From Xanthobacter oligotrophicus (GTDB taxonomy: Bacteria; Pseudomonadota; Alphaproteobacteria; Rhizobiales; Xanthobacteraceae): 64,000 nucleotides of DNA. Both the position numbers and the translations under genes were made by a program. Below, in pieces: positions 17,880 through 31,892 of the stretch. The stretch is taken from the NCBI RefSeq assembly GCF_008364685.1, contig NZ_VTTL01000013.1, forward strand, positions 171,021 to 235,020. The letters run 5' to 3'. The notes below the pieces were generated by a model. That model made no database searches and was not told the DNA's origin. It saw nothing but the letters and a program-made list of their open reading frames with translations. Position 1 is the first letter of the stretch; the number at the start of each line of letters is the position of its first letter.

Positions 17880-18515
17880 TCAGCGCGCGGCTGCGACAGC
17901 CGCTTTCAGCGCCCGGGCGGCCTGCTCGGGATCGCTGGCCGCGCAGATGGCGGAAACCACCGCCACCCCGTCCGCCCCGGCGCGGATCACGTCAGCCACG
18001 TCTGCCGTTCCAAGACCGCCGATGCCGACGATGGGCAGGCGCGTCAGCGCCCGGATGGCCGCCACCCCGGCGGCTCCGATGGCGCCACCCGCGTCGGCCT
18101 TGGTGCCGGTGGCTTTCACCGGGCCGACGCCGAGATAATCCACGCTGCCAAGGTCCGACGCGGCATATTCCGCCGGATTGCCCACCGACAAGCCGAGGAT
18201 GCGCGACGGCCCCAGCACGGTGCGGGCGTCGGCGGGGGTCATGTCGTCCTGGCCCAGATGCACCCCGTCCGCATCCGCCGCCACCGCCACGTCCACCCGG
18301 TCATTGATGATGAGCGGGATGCCGAGCGGCGCGAGCAGCGCCTTCAGCGCGCGGGCCTGCTCCACCAGTGCCCGGCCGTGGGCGTCGGGATCGCGCAGCT
18401 GGACGATGGTGGCGCCGCCTCTCACCGCCGCATCCACCGTCGCCAGCAGGCCGCGTGTCGCAACCAGGCGCGGGTCAGTGACGAGATAGAGGGTGAGGTC
18501 GAAGGGCTTGGGCAT
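17880..18515 (-). CDS. thiE: Thiamine phosphate synthase
   Basis: Joins HMP diphosphate and thiazole phosphate to make thiamine phosphate. The 211-residue TIM barrel has YLVTDPRL near residue 10, TIVQLRD, IPLIINDRVDVA (about 85-96), ADGVHLGQDD, LGLSVGN and VGPVKATGTK, matching ThiE. It is the last gene of the minus-strand glycolate-oxidase cluster, 66 bp after glcF, and its stop faces that of the PaaK-like gene 34 bp away with no visible terminator. I see no TPP riboswitch upstream. Confidence 0.93.
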   Translation of the reverse strand: MPKPFDLTLYLVTDPRLVATRGLLATVDAAVRGGATIVQLRDPDAHGRALVEQARALKALLAPLGIPLIINDRVDVAVAADADGVHLGQDDMTPADARTVLGPSRILGLSVGNPAEYAASDLGSVDYLGVGPVKATGTKADAGGAIGAAGVAAIRALTRLPIVGIGGLGTADVADVIRAGADGVAVVSAICAASDPEQAARALKAAVAAAR

Positions 18516-18581
18516 CCTGGATCCTGCGTGGGTGAATTATTGCCAGCGATCCGGGATCGCCGGCGACCGCGTTCCGTACGC

Positions 18582-19901
<1,320 letters not shown>

Positions 19902-19959
19902 GGTCGCTCAGCCGTGAAAGGGAGGCAGGGAACGGGAAGGACGGGGACGGCTTGCCATC

Positions 19960-21183
19960 TCACATCCCCGCATGCATGCGGCCCGGGTTCAGCACCAGGC
20001 CGGGGTCGAAGCTTTCCTTGACCCTTTTGGTGAGGGCCGCCAGCGGCCCGTCGAGGGGCTGGAACACCGAAGTACGGGCGCGCTCGGCGGCGGTGGCGCG
20101 GATCAGCGTCGCATGGCCGCCATGGGGAGCGAGGGCAGCGCGCACTTCATCCGCGTGGGCGCTTTCTCCGGGCAGGCACAGCCAGATGAGGCCACCGGCC
20201 CAGTCGCAATAGGCCTCGCCACCAAGATCGGCCGCAAGGCGCGTGGCCAGGGCCGGCCCGGCCATGGGCTGGGTGGAAAGGCGCCACACCGCCCGCTCGC
20301 CGAGGCCGCAGAAGGGTGCCACATCGCGCACGCCCAGCCATAGGGCGCGGGAGGCGTCGGTTTCCAGCACATCCGCCGCGCCGAAGGGGGCGAGCACCGC
20401 GCGCAGCATGGCCCGCCGCGCGGTGACCGAAGGCGCGACGCCCTCAAGGCGCAGCGCCACCACGGCGGGCGAGCCGGACAGCCCCGGCAGGCGCCCGGCC
20501 ACCCCCTCGGGCAGGAAGCCGGCGCCGGACACCTCGCAGGACGAGCCCATGGCCGCCGACAGCGCGGCCGCCGCCGCCTCGGGAGAGGCGACCTTCGCCA
20601 CCAAGGTCTCTTCCATGGGCGGGCGGGGCAGCACCTTCAGGGTGATCTCGGTGGCGACGCAGAGCGTGCCGAAAGCGCCGGCCATGAGGCGCGGCAGGTC
20701 GTAGCCGGTGACGTTCTTCACCACCCGGCCGCCGGACTTGAACGGCTCGCCGCGGCCGGACACCGCCTTGATGCCGAGGGCATGGTCGCGCACCGCCCCA
20801 TGGCTGATGCGGCGGGGACCCGACAGATTGACCGCGAACAGGCCGCCAAGGGTACCGGAGGTCGTGCCGGCCCCGGCCGGGCTGCCGAGGAGGGGGGCAG
20901 GATCCATGGGCTCGAAGGCGAGCATCTGTCCGCTCGCCGCCAGCATGTCCTCGATGTCCGCGCGCGGGGTGGCGGCGCGGGCGGAGAGCACCAGCTCCTC
21001 CGGCTCGTAGAGGGTGACGCCGGTGAGGGCGGACAGATCGAGGGTGAGGTCGGTCTGGCTCGGGCGGCCCACGGTGCGCTTGGAGCCGTGGCCGCGGATC
21101 TCAAGCGTCTTGCCGGCGGAAAGCGCGGTGCGGACCGCGTCCGCGACCTCGCCGTCGTCGCGCGCTGCGATGATGTCGCTCAT
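19960..21183 (-). CDS. glcE: Glycolate oxidase FAD-binding subunit
   Basis: Second flavin-type subunit of glycolate oxidase. In 407 residues, the PP-loop-type FAD-binding fold spans the first half (ILEIRGHGSKRTVGR-like start, then GSPAGAGTTSGTLGGLFAVN near residue 100, and the glycine-rich GGRVVKNVTGYDLPRLMAGA near residue 152). It is shorter than GlcD and lacks its C-terminal HAGDGNLH region, as expected for GlcE. It starts 27 bp after the glcD stop. Confidence 0.93.
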   Translation of the reverse strand: MSDIIAARDDGEVADAVRTALSAGKTLEIRGHGSKRTVGRPSQTDLTLDLSALTGVTLYEPEELVLSARAATPRADIEDMLAASGQMLAFEPMDPAPLLGSPAGAGTTSGTLGGLFAVNLSGPRRISHGAVRDHALGIKAVSGRGEPFKSGGRVVKNVTGYDLPRLMAGAFGTLCVATEITLKVLPRPPMEETLVAKVASPEAAAAALSAAMGSSCEVSGAGFLPEGVAGRLPGLSGSPAVVALRLEGVAPSVTARRAMLRAVLAPFGAADVLETDASRALWLGVRDVAPFCGLGERAVWRLSTQPMAGPALATRLAADLGGEAYCDWAGGLIWLCLPGESAHADEVRAALAPHGGHATLIRATAAERARTSVFQPLDGPLAALTKRVKESFDPGLVLNPGRMHAGM

Positions 21184-21210
21184 CGGATGGCCTTAGGCTG
21201 TTGGCGCGCC

Positions 21211-22719
21211 CTAGAAGCGCGGCAGGTCCGGGAAGGGCAGGGCGCCGCCGCTCACATGCATGCGGCCGAACTCGGCGCAGCGGTGGAGGGTGGGGAACAC
21301 CTTGCCGGGATTGAGCAGGCTCTTGTCGTCGAACGCGCATTTCATGCGCTGCTGCTGGGCGAGGTCGACCTCGTTGAACATGGTGTCCATGAGGTCGCGC
21401 TTCTCCACCCCCACCCCGTGCTCGCCGGTGAGCACGCCGCCCACCTCCACGCACAGGCGCAGGATGTCGGCGCCGAAGCTCTCGGCCGCGTGCAGTTCGC
21501 CCGGCGCGTTCGCGTCATAGAGAATGAGCGGGTGCAGGTTGCCGTCGCCGGCATGGAACACGTTGGCGCAGCGCAGGCCGTATTTCGCGCCAAGCTCCCG
21601 CATGCGGGCGAGCACGAAGGGCAATTGCCGGCGCGGGATGGTGCCGTCCATGCACAGATAATCGGGCGACAGGCGCCCCACCGCCGGGAAGGCGGCCTTG
21701 CGCCCGGCCCAGAAGCCGAGCCGCTCGGCCTCGCTGGTGGAAACCCGCAGGGTGACGCAATTGCAGGCCTGCGCGATGCGCGTCACCTCTTCCAGCAGGT
21801 GGGCGCACTCCGCCTCCGGCCCGTCCAGCTCGACGATGAGCAGGGCTTCCACGTCGAGGGGATAGCCCACGTTCACGAAGGCCTCGGCGGCGGCAATGGC
21901 ATCCTTGTCCATCATCTCGATGCCGGCCGGGATGATGCCGGCGGCGATGATCCGGGCGACGCATTCGCCGGCGTCTTCCGAGGTGGGGAAGCCCACGAGC
22001 ACGGCCCGGGCGGTGTCCGGCTTCTTCAGCAGGCGCACGGTGACTTCCGTCACCACGCCCAGCAGCCCCTCCGAGCCGATGACGACGGAGAGCAGATCGA
22101 GCCCGCCGGCGTCGAGATGCTTGCCGCCGAGGCGCACGATCTCGCCGGTGATGAGCACCAGCTCGGCGCCGAGCACATTGTTGGTGGTGAGGCCGTATTT
22201 CAGGCAGTGCACGCCGCCGGAATTCTCCGCCACATTGCCGCCGATGGTGCAGGCGATCTGGGAGGAGGGGTCGGGCGCGTAATAGAAGCCGAGATGGTCC
22301 ACCGCCTTGGAGATGCCGAGGTTGGTCACCCCCGGCTGCACCACGGCGCAGCGGTTGGGGGTGTCGATCTCCAGAATCTTGTTGAACTTGCCCATGCCGA
22401 GCAGCACCGCATCTTCCAGCGGCAGCGCGCCGCCGGAGAGCGAGGTGCCGGCGCCGCGGGGCACCACGCGGATCTCGTTGTCGTGGCAATATTTGAGCAC
22501 CGCCGCCACCTGCGCGGTGGTGGAGGGCAGCACCACCACGAGGGGCAGCTGCTTGTAGGCGGTGAGGGCATCCGATTCGTAAGGGCGCATCTCCCGCTCG
22601 TGGGCGATGACGCCCTCGCCGGGGACGATGGCCCTGAGGTCGGCGATGATGTCACTGCGGCGGGCGAGCACCCGCGCGTCTGCGTCCGGCATCCTGAGGC
22701 CCGGAGCTGTTCCCGTCAT
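21211..22719 (-). CDS. glcD: Glycolate oxidase FAD-linked catalytic subunit
   Basis: Oxidises glycolate to glyoxylate in photorespiratory/glyoxylate metabolism. The 502-residue product has FAD_binding_4 (VVPRGAGTSLSGGALP near residue 85, CTIGGNVAENSGGVHCLKYG near residue 151) and a C-terminal FAD oxidase domain with NVFHAGDGNLHPLI and TGEHGVGVEKRD. First gene of glcDEF(-thiE), divergent from a LysR-type regulator. A TATAAT hexamer at 22760-22765 lies in the 150-bp divergent region, on the plus strand. Confidence 0.94.
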   Translation of the reverse strand: MTGTAPGLRMPDADARVLARRSDIIADLRAIVPGEGVIAHEREMRPYESDALTAYKQLPLVVVLPSTTAQVAAVLKYCHDNEIRVVPRGAGTSLSGGALPLEDAVLLGMGKFNKILEIDTPNRCAVVQPGVTNLGISKAVDHLGFYYAPDPSSQIACTIGGNVAENSGGVHCLKYGLTTNNVLGAELVLITGEIVRLGGKHLDAGGLDLLSVVIGSEGLLGVVTEVTVRLLKKPDTARAVLVGFPTSEDAGECVARIIAAGIIPAGIEMMDKDAIAAAEAFVNVGYPLDVEALLIVELDGPEAECAHLLEEVTRIAQACNCVTLRVSTSEAERLGFWAGRKAAFPAVGRLSPDYLCMDGTIPRRQLPFVLARMRELGAKYGLRCANVFHAGDGNLHPLILYDANAPGELHAAESFGADILRLCVEVGGVLTGEHGVGVEKRDLMDTMFNEVDLAQQQRMKCAFDDKSLLNPGKVFPTLHRCAEFGRMHVSGGALPFPDLPRF

Positions 22720-22759
22720 GTGGCGGTCCCTCTTTGAGCCCGTTCTCTTTAGGGGGAAC

Positions 22760-22765
22760 TATAAT
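22760..22765 (+). promoter_or_regulatory. TATAAT -10-like hexamer in the glcD/lysR divergent region
   Basis: A perfect TATAAT on the plus strand, 105 bp upstream of the chosen lysR start. The best upstream hexamer, TTGAGC, is spaced about 20 bp, longer than ideal, so the call rests mainly on the -10 match in GC-rich DNA. Confidence 0.35.
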
Positions 22766-22869
22766 CGGTTCATCGGGAAAAAACGTCGCAGATTGTTTCC
22801 GTGGCGGATAAAGTCGTCGTCGCGATCCAAAACAATCGGTCCCTCAGGCGGACGGAGGCGGGCCGGCGC

Positions 22870-23805
22870 ATGATCGGCAATCTGGGCGATCTTGAAATCT
22901 TCGCGCGCATCGTCACCGCGGGCAGCCTGTCGGCGGCCGGGCGGGAGATGGGCCTGTCCCCGCCGGTGGTGTCCAAGAGGGTGCAGCGGCTGGAGGAGCG
23001 CCTCGGCGCGCGGCTGTTCCAGCGTACCACCCGCAAGGTGACCCTCACCGAGGCCGGCCAAGGCTTCTACGAGCGGGTGGTGGCGATCCTTGCCTCCATC
23101 GAGGAGGCGGAGAGCCAGCTCGCCCGCAAGTCGTCGGAGGCGCGGGGGCTCCTGCGTGTATCGGCCCCCACCTCGTTCGGGCGGCTGCACATCGCGCCCC
23201 ATCTGCGCCCGCTGCTCGACGCCAATCCGGACCTCACCATCGACCTCGAGCTGTCGGATTCCTTCGTGGACATCGTGGGCGAGGGCTTCGACGTGGCGGT
23301 GCGCATCGCCGATCTCGACGATTCGAGCCTGGTCGCCCGCCGCCTCGCCTCGGTCCACCGGGTGCTGTGCGCCACGCCGGACTATCTGGCGCGGGTCGGG
23401 GAGCCCCGGCACATTTCCGAACTCTCCGGCCATGTGCTGCTCGCCACCCACGGGCAGGACCCGTGGCGGCTGGAGGGGCCTGACGGGCCGGTGACGCTGC
23501 GGGTGCATTCCCAATTGCGCACCAATTCCAACGAGGTGGTGCGCGAGGCGGTGCTGGCCTCGGTGGGCATCGCCCTGCGCTCCACCTGGGACGTGGGGCC
23601 GGAACTGCGCTCGGGCGCGCTGAAAGTGGTGCTGCCGCGCTGGCGGGCCTCGCACCGGGTGGGGCTGTTCGCGGTCTATCCCTCGCGGCGCTTTCTGCCG
23701 CAGAAGGTCCGGGTGTTCATCGACCACCTCGCCGCGCTCTACGGCCAGGTGCCGCCTTGGGACGAAGGCCTTGACCAGCTTCTGGAGCAGCAGCAGGCGG
23801 CCTAA
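22870..23805 (+). CDS. LysR-family transcriptional regulator
   Basis: Winged-helix N-terminus (LEIFARIVTAGSLSAAGREM, then LSPPVVSKRVQRLEERLGARLF) followed by a periplasmic-binding-like effector domain, 311 residues. I chose the ATG at 22870 (MIGNLGDLEIFARIV), which puts the helix-turn-helix at the usual distance, with GGAGG about 12 bp upstream; an in-frame GTG at 22801 would add 23 residues. Divergent from glcDEF, so it is the obvious candidate for controlling glycolate oxidation (E. coli uses the GntR-type GlcC instead). Inducer unknown. Confidence 0.88.
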   Translation: MIGNLGDLEIFARIVTAGSLSAAGREMGLSPPVVSKRVQRLEERLGARLFQRTTRKVTLTEAGQGFYERVVAILASIEEAESQLARKSSEARGLLRVSAPTSFGRLHIAPHLRPLLDANPDLTIDLELSDSFVDIVGEGFDVAVRIADLDDSSLVARRLASVHRVLCATPDYLARVGEPRHISELSGHVLLATHGQDPWRLEGPDGPVTLRVHSQLRTNSNEVVREAVLASVGIALRSTWDVGPELRSGALKVVLPRWRASHRVGLFAVYPSRRFLPQKVRVFIDHLAALYGQVPPWDEGLDQLLEQQQAA

Positions 23806-23868
23806 TACCATCGGCCTCGGTCTTCGACCGATGCGAAGTGGGTACGCTCAAGTGCCGCGCGGGCTTGA

Positions 23869-23903
23869 CCAATACCCCTTGAGCCAAGCTCAAGGGGTAT
23901 TGG
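23869..23903. repeat. Perfect 16-bp inverted repeat after the lysR gene
   Basis: CCAATACCCCTTGAGC, loop CAA, GCTCAAGGGGTATTGG. No T-run follows, so it may be a transcription barrier or a dispersed palindrome. A weaker CATCGG/CCGATG pair (23809-23833) lies just before it, and CGCTTCACGCGAAGCG lies near 23978, close to the next gene. Confidence 0.6.
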
Positions 23904-24000
23904 TATGGGCGGGCGACGCGCCCCCTTCCGCATTCCTCCGGAATGTCGCCGCTTGGTCCCCCATGGTACCCGGATCGCTTCACGCGAAGCGGTGACAGCC

Positions 24001-24393
24001 ATGAAAATTGCGATTCCCACCGGGGACTGGGCCAGCGTCGCCGGCCATGCGGGCAAGGCGCGGCGCTGGTTCATCTATGATCTGGCAGGTGTTGCCGCCG
24101 GCGATGCCCTGCCGGCGCCGGCGCGGGTGGAACTTGGCAAGGAGGAAGTCCTCCACCATTTCACCGACGATCGCCCGCATCCCCTCGACGGGGTGGCCCT
24201 GGTGGTGGCGGGCAGCGCGGGCGATGGCTTCCTGCGTCACATGAAGAAGCGGGGCACGGCCGTGCTGCTCACCGGAGAGAGCGATCCGGCCACCGCGCTG
24301 GCCAAGATCCTCGCCGGCGAGGCGCTGCCCGACCAGCGCTTCGACGTGACGACCACCTTATGCAAGGTGCGCGACCTGTTCTCGCGGCACTGA
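24001..24393 (+). CDS. NifB/NifX-family (dinitrogenase iron-molybdenum cofactor-like) small protein
   Basis: 130 residues in a single NifX/NifY-like domain: MKIAIPTGDWASVAGHAGKA at the start, HFTDDRPHPLDGVALVVAGS in the middle, and a C-terminal CKVRDLF. Members bind or carry metal clusters, or are of unknown role outside nitrogenase systems. No nif genes are nearby. The ATG at 24001 matches the family N-terminus. It ends 27 bp from gyrB, in convergent orientation. Confidence 0.75.
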   Translation: MKIAIPTGDWASVAGHAGKARRWFIYDLAGVAAGDALPAPARVELGKEEVLHHFTDDRPHPLDGVALVVAGSAGDGFLRHMKKRGTAVLLTGESDPATALAKILAGEALPDQRFDVTTTLCKVRDLFSRH

Positions 24394-24420
24394 GGCGCCC
24401 GCTCCCCGGTACCGCCGGGA

Positions 24421-26898
<2,478 letters not shown>

Positions 26899-26915
26899 CT
26901 AGCGCAAAGTGGCGG

Positions 26916-27665
26916 TTATTTGGTGGCGGCTGCGCGTCTTTCCACGCCTTGGCCGGCGCGATAGCGTGCAAAGCCGTCCGCGCGCAACTTGCAGGCGGGG
27001 CATTCGCCGCAGCCGTAGCCCCAGGCGTGGCGCTTGCCGCGCTCGCCCAGGTAGCAGGTGTGGGTGTCCTCCACGATCAGGTCCACGAGGGCCGTGCCCC
27101 CGAGCCGTTCCGCAAGGCCCCACGTCTCGGCCTTGTCGATCCACATGAGCGGGGTGTGGAGGACGAAGCGCTTCTCCATGCCGAGGTTCAGCGCCACCTG
27201 CATGGCCTTGACGGTGTCGTCCCGGCAGTCCGGGTAGCCGGAAAAATCGGTCTCGCACATGCCGCCGATGATGTGCCGCAGACCCCGCCGGTAGGCCAGC
27301 GCCGCGGCGAAGGTGAGGAACACCAGGTTGCGGCCGGGCACGAAGGTGTTGGGCAGGCCGCCTTCCGCCATCTCCACCGCCACGTCGCGGGTCAGGGCGG
27401 TCTCGGAGATCTGGCCGAGCACCGGCATGTCCAGCATGTGGTCGGCGCCGAGCCTTGAGGCCCATTCCGGCTTCAGGGCGGCGAAGGCGTTGCGCAGCAC
27501 GGGGCGGCGCTCCAGCTCCACCGCGTGGCGCTGGCCGTAATGGAAGCCGAGGGTCTCCACCCGCCCGAAACGCTCCAGCGCATAGGCAAGGCAGGTGGCC
27601 GAATCCTGCCCGCCGGAGAAGAGCACCAGCGCGCCCTCCTCCTTCTGGGCCTGTGCCTCAGTCAT
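26916..27665 (-). CDS. queC: 7-cyano-7-deazaguanine synthase (queuosine precursor synthesis)
   Basis: Converts 7-carboxy-7-deazaguanine to preQ0 with ATP and ammonia. The 249-residue product carries the PP-loop [16 protein letters not shown] near residue 15 and the C-terminal zinc-binding cysteines in [16 protein letters not shown]. Length is normal. It starts 45 bp after the bolA-like stop and ends 53 bp before the gyrB start on the same strand. No preQ1 riboswitch is visible in the short upstream gap. Confidence 0.95.
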   Translation of the reverse strand: MTEAQAQKEEGALVLFSGGQDSATCLAYALERFGRVETLGFHYGQRHAVELERRPVLRNAFAALKPEWASRLGADHMLDMPVLGQISETALTRDVAVEMAEGGLPNTFVPGRNLVFLTFAAALAYRRGLRHIIGGMCETDFSGYPDCRDDTVKAMQVALNLGMEKRFVLHTPLMWIDKAETWGLAERLGGTALVDLIVEDTHTCYLGERGKRHAWGYGCGECPACKLRADGFARYRAGQGVERRAAATK

Positions 27666-27710
27666 TCAGGATCGGTCCCCCGATGCTGCGCCCGCACTCA
27701 TTCACGCTGC

Positions 27711-28013
27711 TCATTCCCCCGGGGCCTTGGCATCGATGGAGATCGCATGCAGGCCCTTGGCGATCTCGCCCTGGAGCAGGCCGTTGACGATGCGGTGGCG
27801 CTCGATACGGCTCTTGCCGGTGAATTCGGGGGAAATGACGCGGACGCGCAGGTGCGTCACTCCGCCATCCTCGCGGTGCTCGGCACCCTTGTGCTGGTGG
27901 CTCACGCCCGCATGGCCGGCGTGCTTGTGGCTCTCGTCCTCAAGCTCGAGAACTGAAGCGCTAAGGCCCTGTTCGAGGGTCTGGCGGATGGCGGAAAGGG
28001 AGGTCTGCGACAT
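27711..28013 (-). CDS. BolA-family protein
   Basis: 100 residues of BolA/IbaG fold: LELEDESHKHAGHAG with the conserved H-x-G histidines (residues about 27-36), then THLRVRVISPEFTGKSRIERH and LHAISIDAKAP. BolA proteins bind 2Fe-2S clusters with monothiol glutaredoxins and act in iron metabolism and stress. The ATG at 28011-28013 gives MSQTSLSAIRQ. An upstream TATAAT lies at 28083-28088 on the minus strand. Exact paralogue (BolA versus YrbA) is not settled. Confidence 0.88.
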   Translation of the reverse strand: MSQTSLSAIRQTLEQGLSASVLELEDESHKHAGHAGVSHQHKGAEHREDGGVTHLRVRVISPEFTGKSRIERHRIVNGLLQGEIAKGLHAISIDAKAPGE

Positions 28014-28242
28014 GGAAAATCCAATAGCTGAAATGGAACACGCAAAAGGCGCGGCGCCCAAGTGGCGCTCTGCCGGAGGGCGCATTATATGGGGATTGTC
28101 GCAGCCCGCCTAATCGTCACGCGGGCGGGGTGCCAAGGCTCAGCCGGCAGCCGCGACGATGCATCCGTTACCGCCCCTTCCGTGGGTCTTCTCCACCACG
28201 TTTCTTGCCGCGCCGCGGGACGGCGCTCATAATCGCCGCGCC

Positions 28243-28860
28243 ATGAAATTGAATTCCCCCCTCTTCGACCGAATCCGGGTGAAGCCCGCGGAGGACCGGC
28301 GCACCCGCCGGTTCCTCCAGGGCTGCCAATGGCCCGGCTGTGCGGCGGAGGGAAGCCACAAGGCGCCCAAGGGTCGGCACCAGGAAGGCCAGTACTGGCA
28401 CTACTGCATCGACCACGTGAAGGCCTACAACCAGTCGTACAATTATTTCGCCGGCATGACCGACGACGCCGTCTACGCCTACCAGAAGGATGCGCTGACC
28501 GGCCATCGCCCCACCTGGAAGATGGGCGCGAAGGGCGACGGCCAGCCCGGCGCCTCCGCCAATGGCCCCCCCGACCCGGACGGCATGCGCGACCCCTTCG
28601 GCTTCACCGCCGAGATGGGCGGCGCCTTCCGCGCCGACCGGCCGGAGCCCGACGGGCGCATCGTGCGCACCACCGAGCGCCGGGCGCTGGAGCTGATGGG
28701 GCTGGAGATGTCCGCTGAGCCGGCGGAGATCAAGGCCCGCTACAAGGCGCTGGTGAAGCTGCACCACCCGGACGCCAACGGCGGCGACCGCTCGTCCGAG
28801 GACCGGCTGCGCAGCGTCATTCAGGCCTATAACAGCCTCAAGCAGGCGGGTTTCTGCTGA
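28243..28860 (+). CDS. J-domain protein next to cobS
   Basis: 205 residues with a C-terminal J domain (about 142-205: [20 protein letters not shown] and [12 protein letters not shown] with the diagnostic HPD). The N-terminal part has [10 protein letters not shown] and [11 protein letters not shown], possibly a metal-binding motif. It probably recruits DnaK to a client; being 103 bp upstream of cobS, that client may be the CobST cobaltochelatase, but this is inference. The ATG at 28243 gives [15 protein letters not shown]. Confidence 0.82.
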   Translation: MKLNSPLFDRIRVKPAEDRRTRRFLQGCQWPGCAAEGSHKAPKGRHQEGQYWHYCIDHVKAYNQSYNYFAGMTDDAVYAYQKDALTGHRPTWKMGAKGDGQPGASANGPPDPDGMRDPFGFTAEMGGAFRADRPEPDGRIVRTTERRALELMGLEMSAEPAEIKARYKALVKLHHPDANGGDRSSEDRLRSVIQAYNSLKQAGFC

Positions 28861-28963
28861 CCGATCCGAAGGATGGCCGGCTTCACGCGGCTGCGGACCT
28901 CAACGGCCCCGCACCGGAACGAACACAGGGAAGAGGCGCGCCGCGCGCGTCGACGGAGGAGTT

Positions 28964-29947
28964 ATGAGCGTCACGGAGACCATTGCCCCGACCCCGGACA
29001 TGAAGGTGTCGGTTCGCCAGACGTTCGGCATCGACATCGACATGGATGTTCCGGCCTTCTCCGAGGCGGACTCCCACGTGCCGGAGCTCGATCCCGATTA
29101 TCTGTTCGATCGGCCCACCACCCTCGCCATTCTCGCCGGCTTCGCCCGTAATCGTCGCGTGATGGTTACCGGATACCATGGAACCGGCAAGTCCACCCAT
29201 ATCGAGCAGGTGGCGGCGCGGCTGAACTGGCCGTGCGTGCGCATCAACCTCGACAGCCACATCTCGCGCATCGACCTCATCGGCAAGGATGCGATCGTGG
29301 TGAAGGACGGCCTGCAGGTCACCGAATTCCGCGACGGCATCCTGCCCTGGGCCTACCAGAACAATGTCGCCCTGGTGTTCGACGAATATGACGCCGGCCG
29401 CCCGGACGTGATGTTCGTGATCCAGCGCGTGCTGGAATCCTCCGGCCGGCTCACCCTGCTCGACCAGAGCCGGGTCATCCGCCCCCATCCCGCCTTCCGG
29501 CTGTTCGCCACCGCCAACACCATCGGCCTCGGCGACACCACCGGCCTCTATCATGGCACCCAGCAGATCAACCAGGCGCAGATGGACCGCTGGTCCATCG
29601 TCACCTCGCTGAACTATCTGGCCCACGACAAGGAAGTGGACATCGTGCTCGCCAAGGCGAAGCACTTCCAGAACACCGAGGGACGCGACACGGTGAACCG
29701 CATGGTGCGCCTCGCCGACCTCACCCGGCAGGCCTTCATGAACGGCGATCTCTCCACCGTCATGAGCCCGCGCACGGTGATCACCTGGGCCGAGAATGCG
29801 GACATCTTCCGCGATATCGCCTTCGCGCTCCGGGTCACCTTCCTCAACAAGTGCGACGAGCTGGAGCGGCCGCTGGTGGCCGAGTTCTTCCAGCGCTGCT
29901 TCGGCCAGGAGCTGACCGAGAGCACCGTGAACGTCGCCTTGTCCTGA
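28964..29947 (+). CDS. cobS: Aerobic cobaltochelatase AAA+ subunit CobS
   Basis: ATPase subunit that, with CobT and CobN, inserts cobalt into hydrogenobyrinic acid diamide in aerobic vitamin B12 synthesis. The 327-residue product shows Walker A GYHGTGKS near residue 70 and Walker [14 protein letters not shown] near residue 136; length is standard. The start is preceded by GGAGGAG. cobT follows 46 bp downstream; cobN is not in the window. No cobalamin riboswitch is visible upstream. Confidence 0.96.
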   Translation: MSVTETIAPTPDMKVSVRQTFGIDIDMDVPAFSEADSHVPELDPDYLFDRPTTLAILAGFARNRRVMVTGYHGTGKSTHIEQVAARLNWPCVRINLDSHISRIDLIGKDAIVVKDGLQVTEFRDGILPWAYQNNVALVFDEYDAGRPDVMFVIQRVLESSGRLTLLDQSRVIRPHPAFRLFATANTIGLGDTTGLYHGTQQINQAQMDRWSIVTSLNYLAHDKEVDIVLAKAKHFQNTEGRDTVNRMVRLADLTRQAFMNGDLSTVMSPRTVITWAENADIFRDIAFALRVTFLNKCDELERPLVAEFFQRCFGQELTESTVNVALS

Positions 29948-29993
29948 GCCGGGATCTCCCGGCTCCCTCCATCCTGACTTGCGAGACGCCGCC

Positions 29994-31892
29994 ATGGCCC
30001 CGACCAACCGCACCCCCGGAAAGGCGCCGAAGGAAGCCCCCGCCGAGCCCTTCAAGCGGGCGGTGGCGGGCTGCTTCAAGGCCATCGCCGGTGTCTCCGA
30101 GTTCGAGGTGACCTTCGCCTCGGAGCGGCCGGCGCTGGCGCCCGACCGGGTGCGCCTGCCCGAGCCGCCCCGCCGCTTCACCCTGCAGGACGCCGCCATC
30201 GTGCGCGGCCATGCGGACAGCCTCGCCCTGCGCCGGGCGTGCCATGACCCCAAGGTCCATCGCAAGATGCTGCCCCAGGGCGAGGTCGCCCGCGCCGTGT
30301 TCGAGGCGGTGGAGCAGGCCCGGGTGGAGGCCATCGGCGGCATCCGCATGCCGGGGGTGAAGCGCAACCTCGCGGCCATGCTGCAGGACCGCTACCACCG
30401 CGGCAGCTTCGCCGACATCACCGAGCGTTCGGAAGCGCCCATCGAGGACGCCATCGCCCTCATGGTGCGCGAGCGCCTCACCGGCGAGCCCCCGCCGCCT
30501 GATGCGCGCAAGATCGTGGAGCTGTGGCGCTCCTATATCGAGGACCGCGGCTCCGCCGACCTCGCCCGCCTGTCCGACAGCATCGAGAACCAGAAGCGCT
30601 TCGGCGAGATCGCCCGCGATCTCCTCGCCTCCCTGGACATGGGCGAGGAAAGCGGCCTCGACACCGATCAGGAGCCCGACGATTCCGACAGTGAGGGCGG
30701 CTCGCAGGAAGAGGGCGGCGAGAGCGGCGACGCCAAGGAGGACGACAGCCAGCAGGGCGCTACCGAGGTCGAGGCCGAACTGTCCGAGGAGGACATGCCC
30801 GACAGCGCCGCCGAGAGCGATGCCGCCCCGCCCGCCGAGGCGCCGGACGGCACCGAGATGGGCGACAGCGATGAGCCGGCGGAGCCCTGGCAGCCGCGCC
30901 CGCCCATCACCCATGACAATCGCGGGCCGGAATACCACGCCTTCACCACCAAGTTCGACGAGGAGACCACGGCGGAGGACCTGTGCGACCCCGAGGAGCT
31001 GACGCGGCTGCGGTCCTATCTGGACAAGCAGCTCGCCCATCTCCAGGGCGTGGTGGCGCGCCTCGCCAACCGCTTGCAGCGGCGCCTGATGGCCCAGCAG
31101 AACCGGGCCTGGGAGTTCGACCTGGAGGAGGGCGTGCTCGATCCGGCGCGGCTCGCCCGCGTCATCATGGATCCCACCGCCGCCCTGTCCTTCAAGCGCG
31201 AGCGCGACACCGACTTCCGCGACACGGTGGTGACGCTGCTCATCGACAATTCCGGCTCCATGCGCGGCCGGCCCATCACGGTGGCTGCCACCTGCGCCGA
31301 CATCCTCGCCCGCACGCTGGAGCGCTGCGGGGTGAAGGTGGAGGTGCTGGGCTTCACCACCAAGGCGTGGAAGGGCGGGCAATCCCGCGAGGGGTGGCTC
31401 GCCGCCGGCAAGCCGGTGGGTCCCGGCCGGCTGAACGACCTGCGCCACATCATCTACAAGTCGGCCGACGCTCCCTGGCGGCGGGCGCGGCGCAACCTCG
31501 GCCTGATGATGCGCGAGGGCCTGCTGAAGGAGAATATCGACGGCGAGGCGCTGGACTGGGCCCACAAGCGCCTTCTGGCCCGCACCGAATCGCGTCGCAT
31601 CCTGATGATGATCTCCGATGGCGCGCCGGTGGACGACAGCACCCTCTCGGTGAACGCCGGCAACTACCTGGAACGCCACCTGCGGCACATCATCTCCGAG
31701 ATCGAGACCCGCTCGCCGGTGGAGCTGATCGCCATCGGCATCGGCCATGACGTGACGCGCTATTATCGCCGCGCCGTCACCATCGTGGATGCCGAGGAGC
31801 TGGGCGGGGTGATGACCGAGAAGTTGGCCGAGCTGTTCGAGGACGAACCGAAGGCCGCCCCCAAGGCCGCATCGCGCGGTCGGCTTCATTGA
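29994..31892 (+). CDS. cobT: Aerobic cobaltochelatase subunit CobT
   Basis: Partner of CobS in the chelatase. The 632-residue product has an N-terminal CobT domain, an acidic low-complexity middle (about residues 215-290, rich in Glu, Asp and Ser) and a C-terminal integrin-I-like domain with the MIDAS motif LIDNSGSM near residue 416. The ATG at 29994 ([12 protein letters not shown]) is preferred over one 15 bp upstream. Its stop overlaps the TTG start of the next gene (TTGA). Confidence 0.95.
   Translation: MAPTNRTPGKAPKEAPAEPFKRAVAGCFKAIAGVSEFEVTFASERPALAPDRVRLPEPPRRFTLQDAAIVRGHADSLALRRACHDPKVHRKMLPQGEVARAVFEAVEQARVEAIGGIRMPGVKRNLAAMLQDRYHRGSFADITERSEAPIEDAIALMVRERLTGEPPPPDARKIVELWRSYIEDRGSADLARLSDSIENQKRFGEIARDLLASLDMGEESGLDTDQEPDDSDSEGGSQEEGGESGDAKEDDSQQGATEVEAELSEEDMPDSAAESDAAPPAEAPDGTEMGDSDEPAEPWQPRPPITHDNRGPEYHAFTTKFDEETTAEDLCDPEELTRLRSYLDKQLAHLQGVVARLANRLQRRLMAQQNRAWEFDLEEGVLDPARLARVIMDPTAALSFKRERDTDFRDTVVTLLIDNSGSMRGRPITVAATCADILARTLERCGVKVEVLGFTTKAWKGGQSREGWLAAGKPVGPGRLNDLRHIIYKSADAPWRRARRNLGLMMREGLLKENIDGEALDWAHKRLLARTESRRILMMISDGAPVDDSTLSVNAGNYLERHLRHIISEIETRSPVELIAIGIGHDVTRYYRRAVTIVDAEELGGVMTEKLAELFEDEPKAAPKAASRGRLH

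Noticed and set aside
24001..24393. Part of a nitrogen-fixation gene cluster
   Set aside because: Only a single NifX-like domain protein is present, with no nif genes nearby; this family also occurs outside nitrogen fixation.
28014..28242. Cobalamin riboswitch upstream of the cobS group
   Set aside because: No B12-box-like conserved sequence or suitable fold could be recognised.
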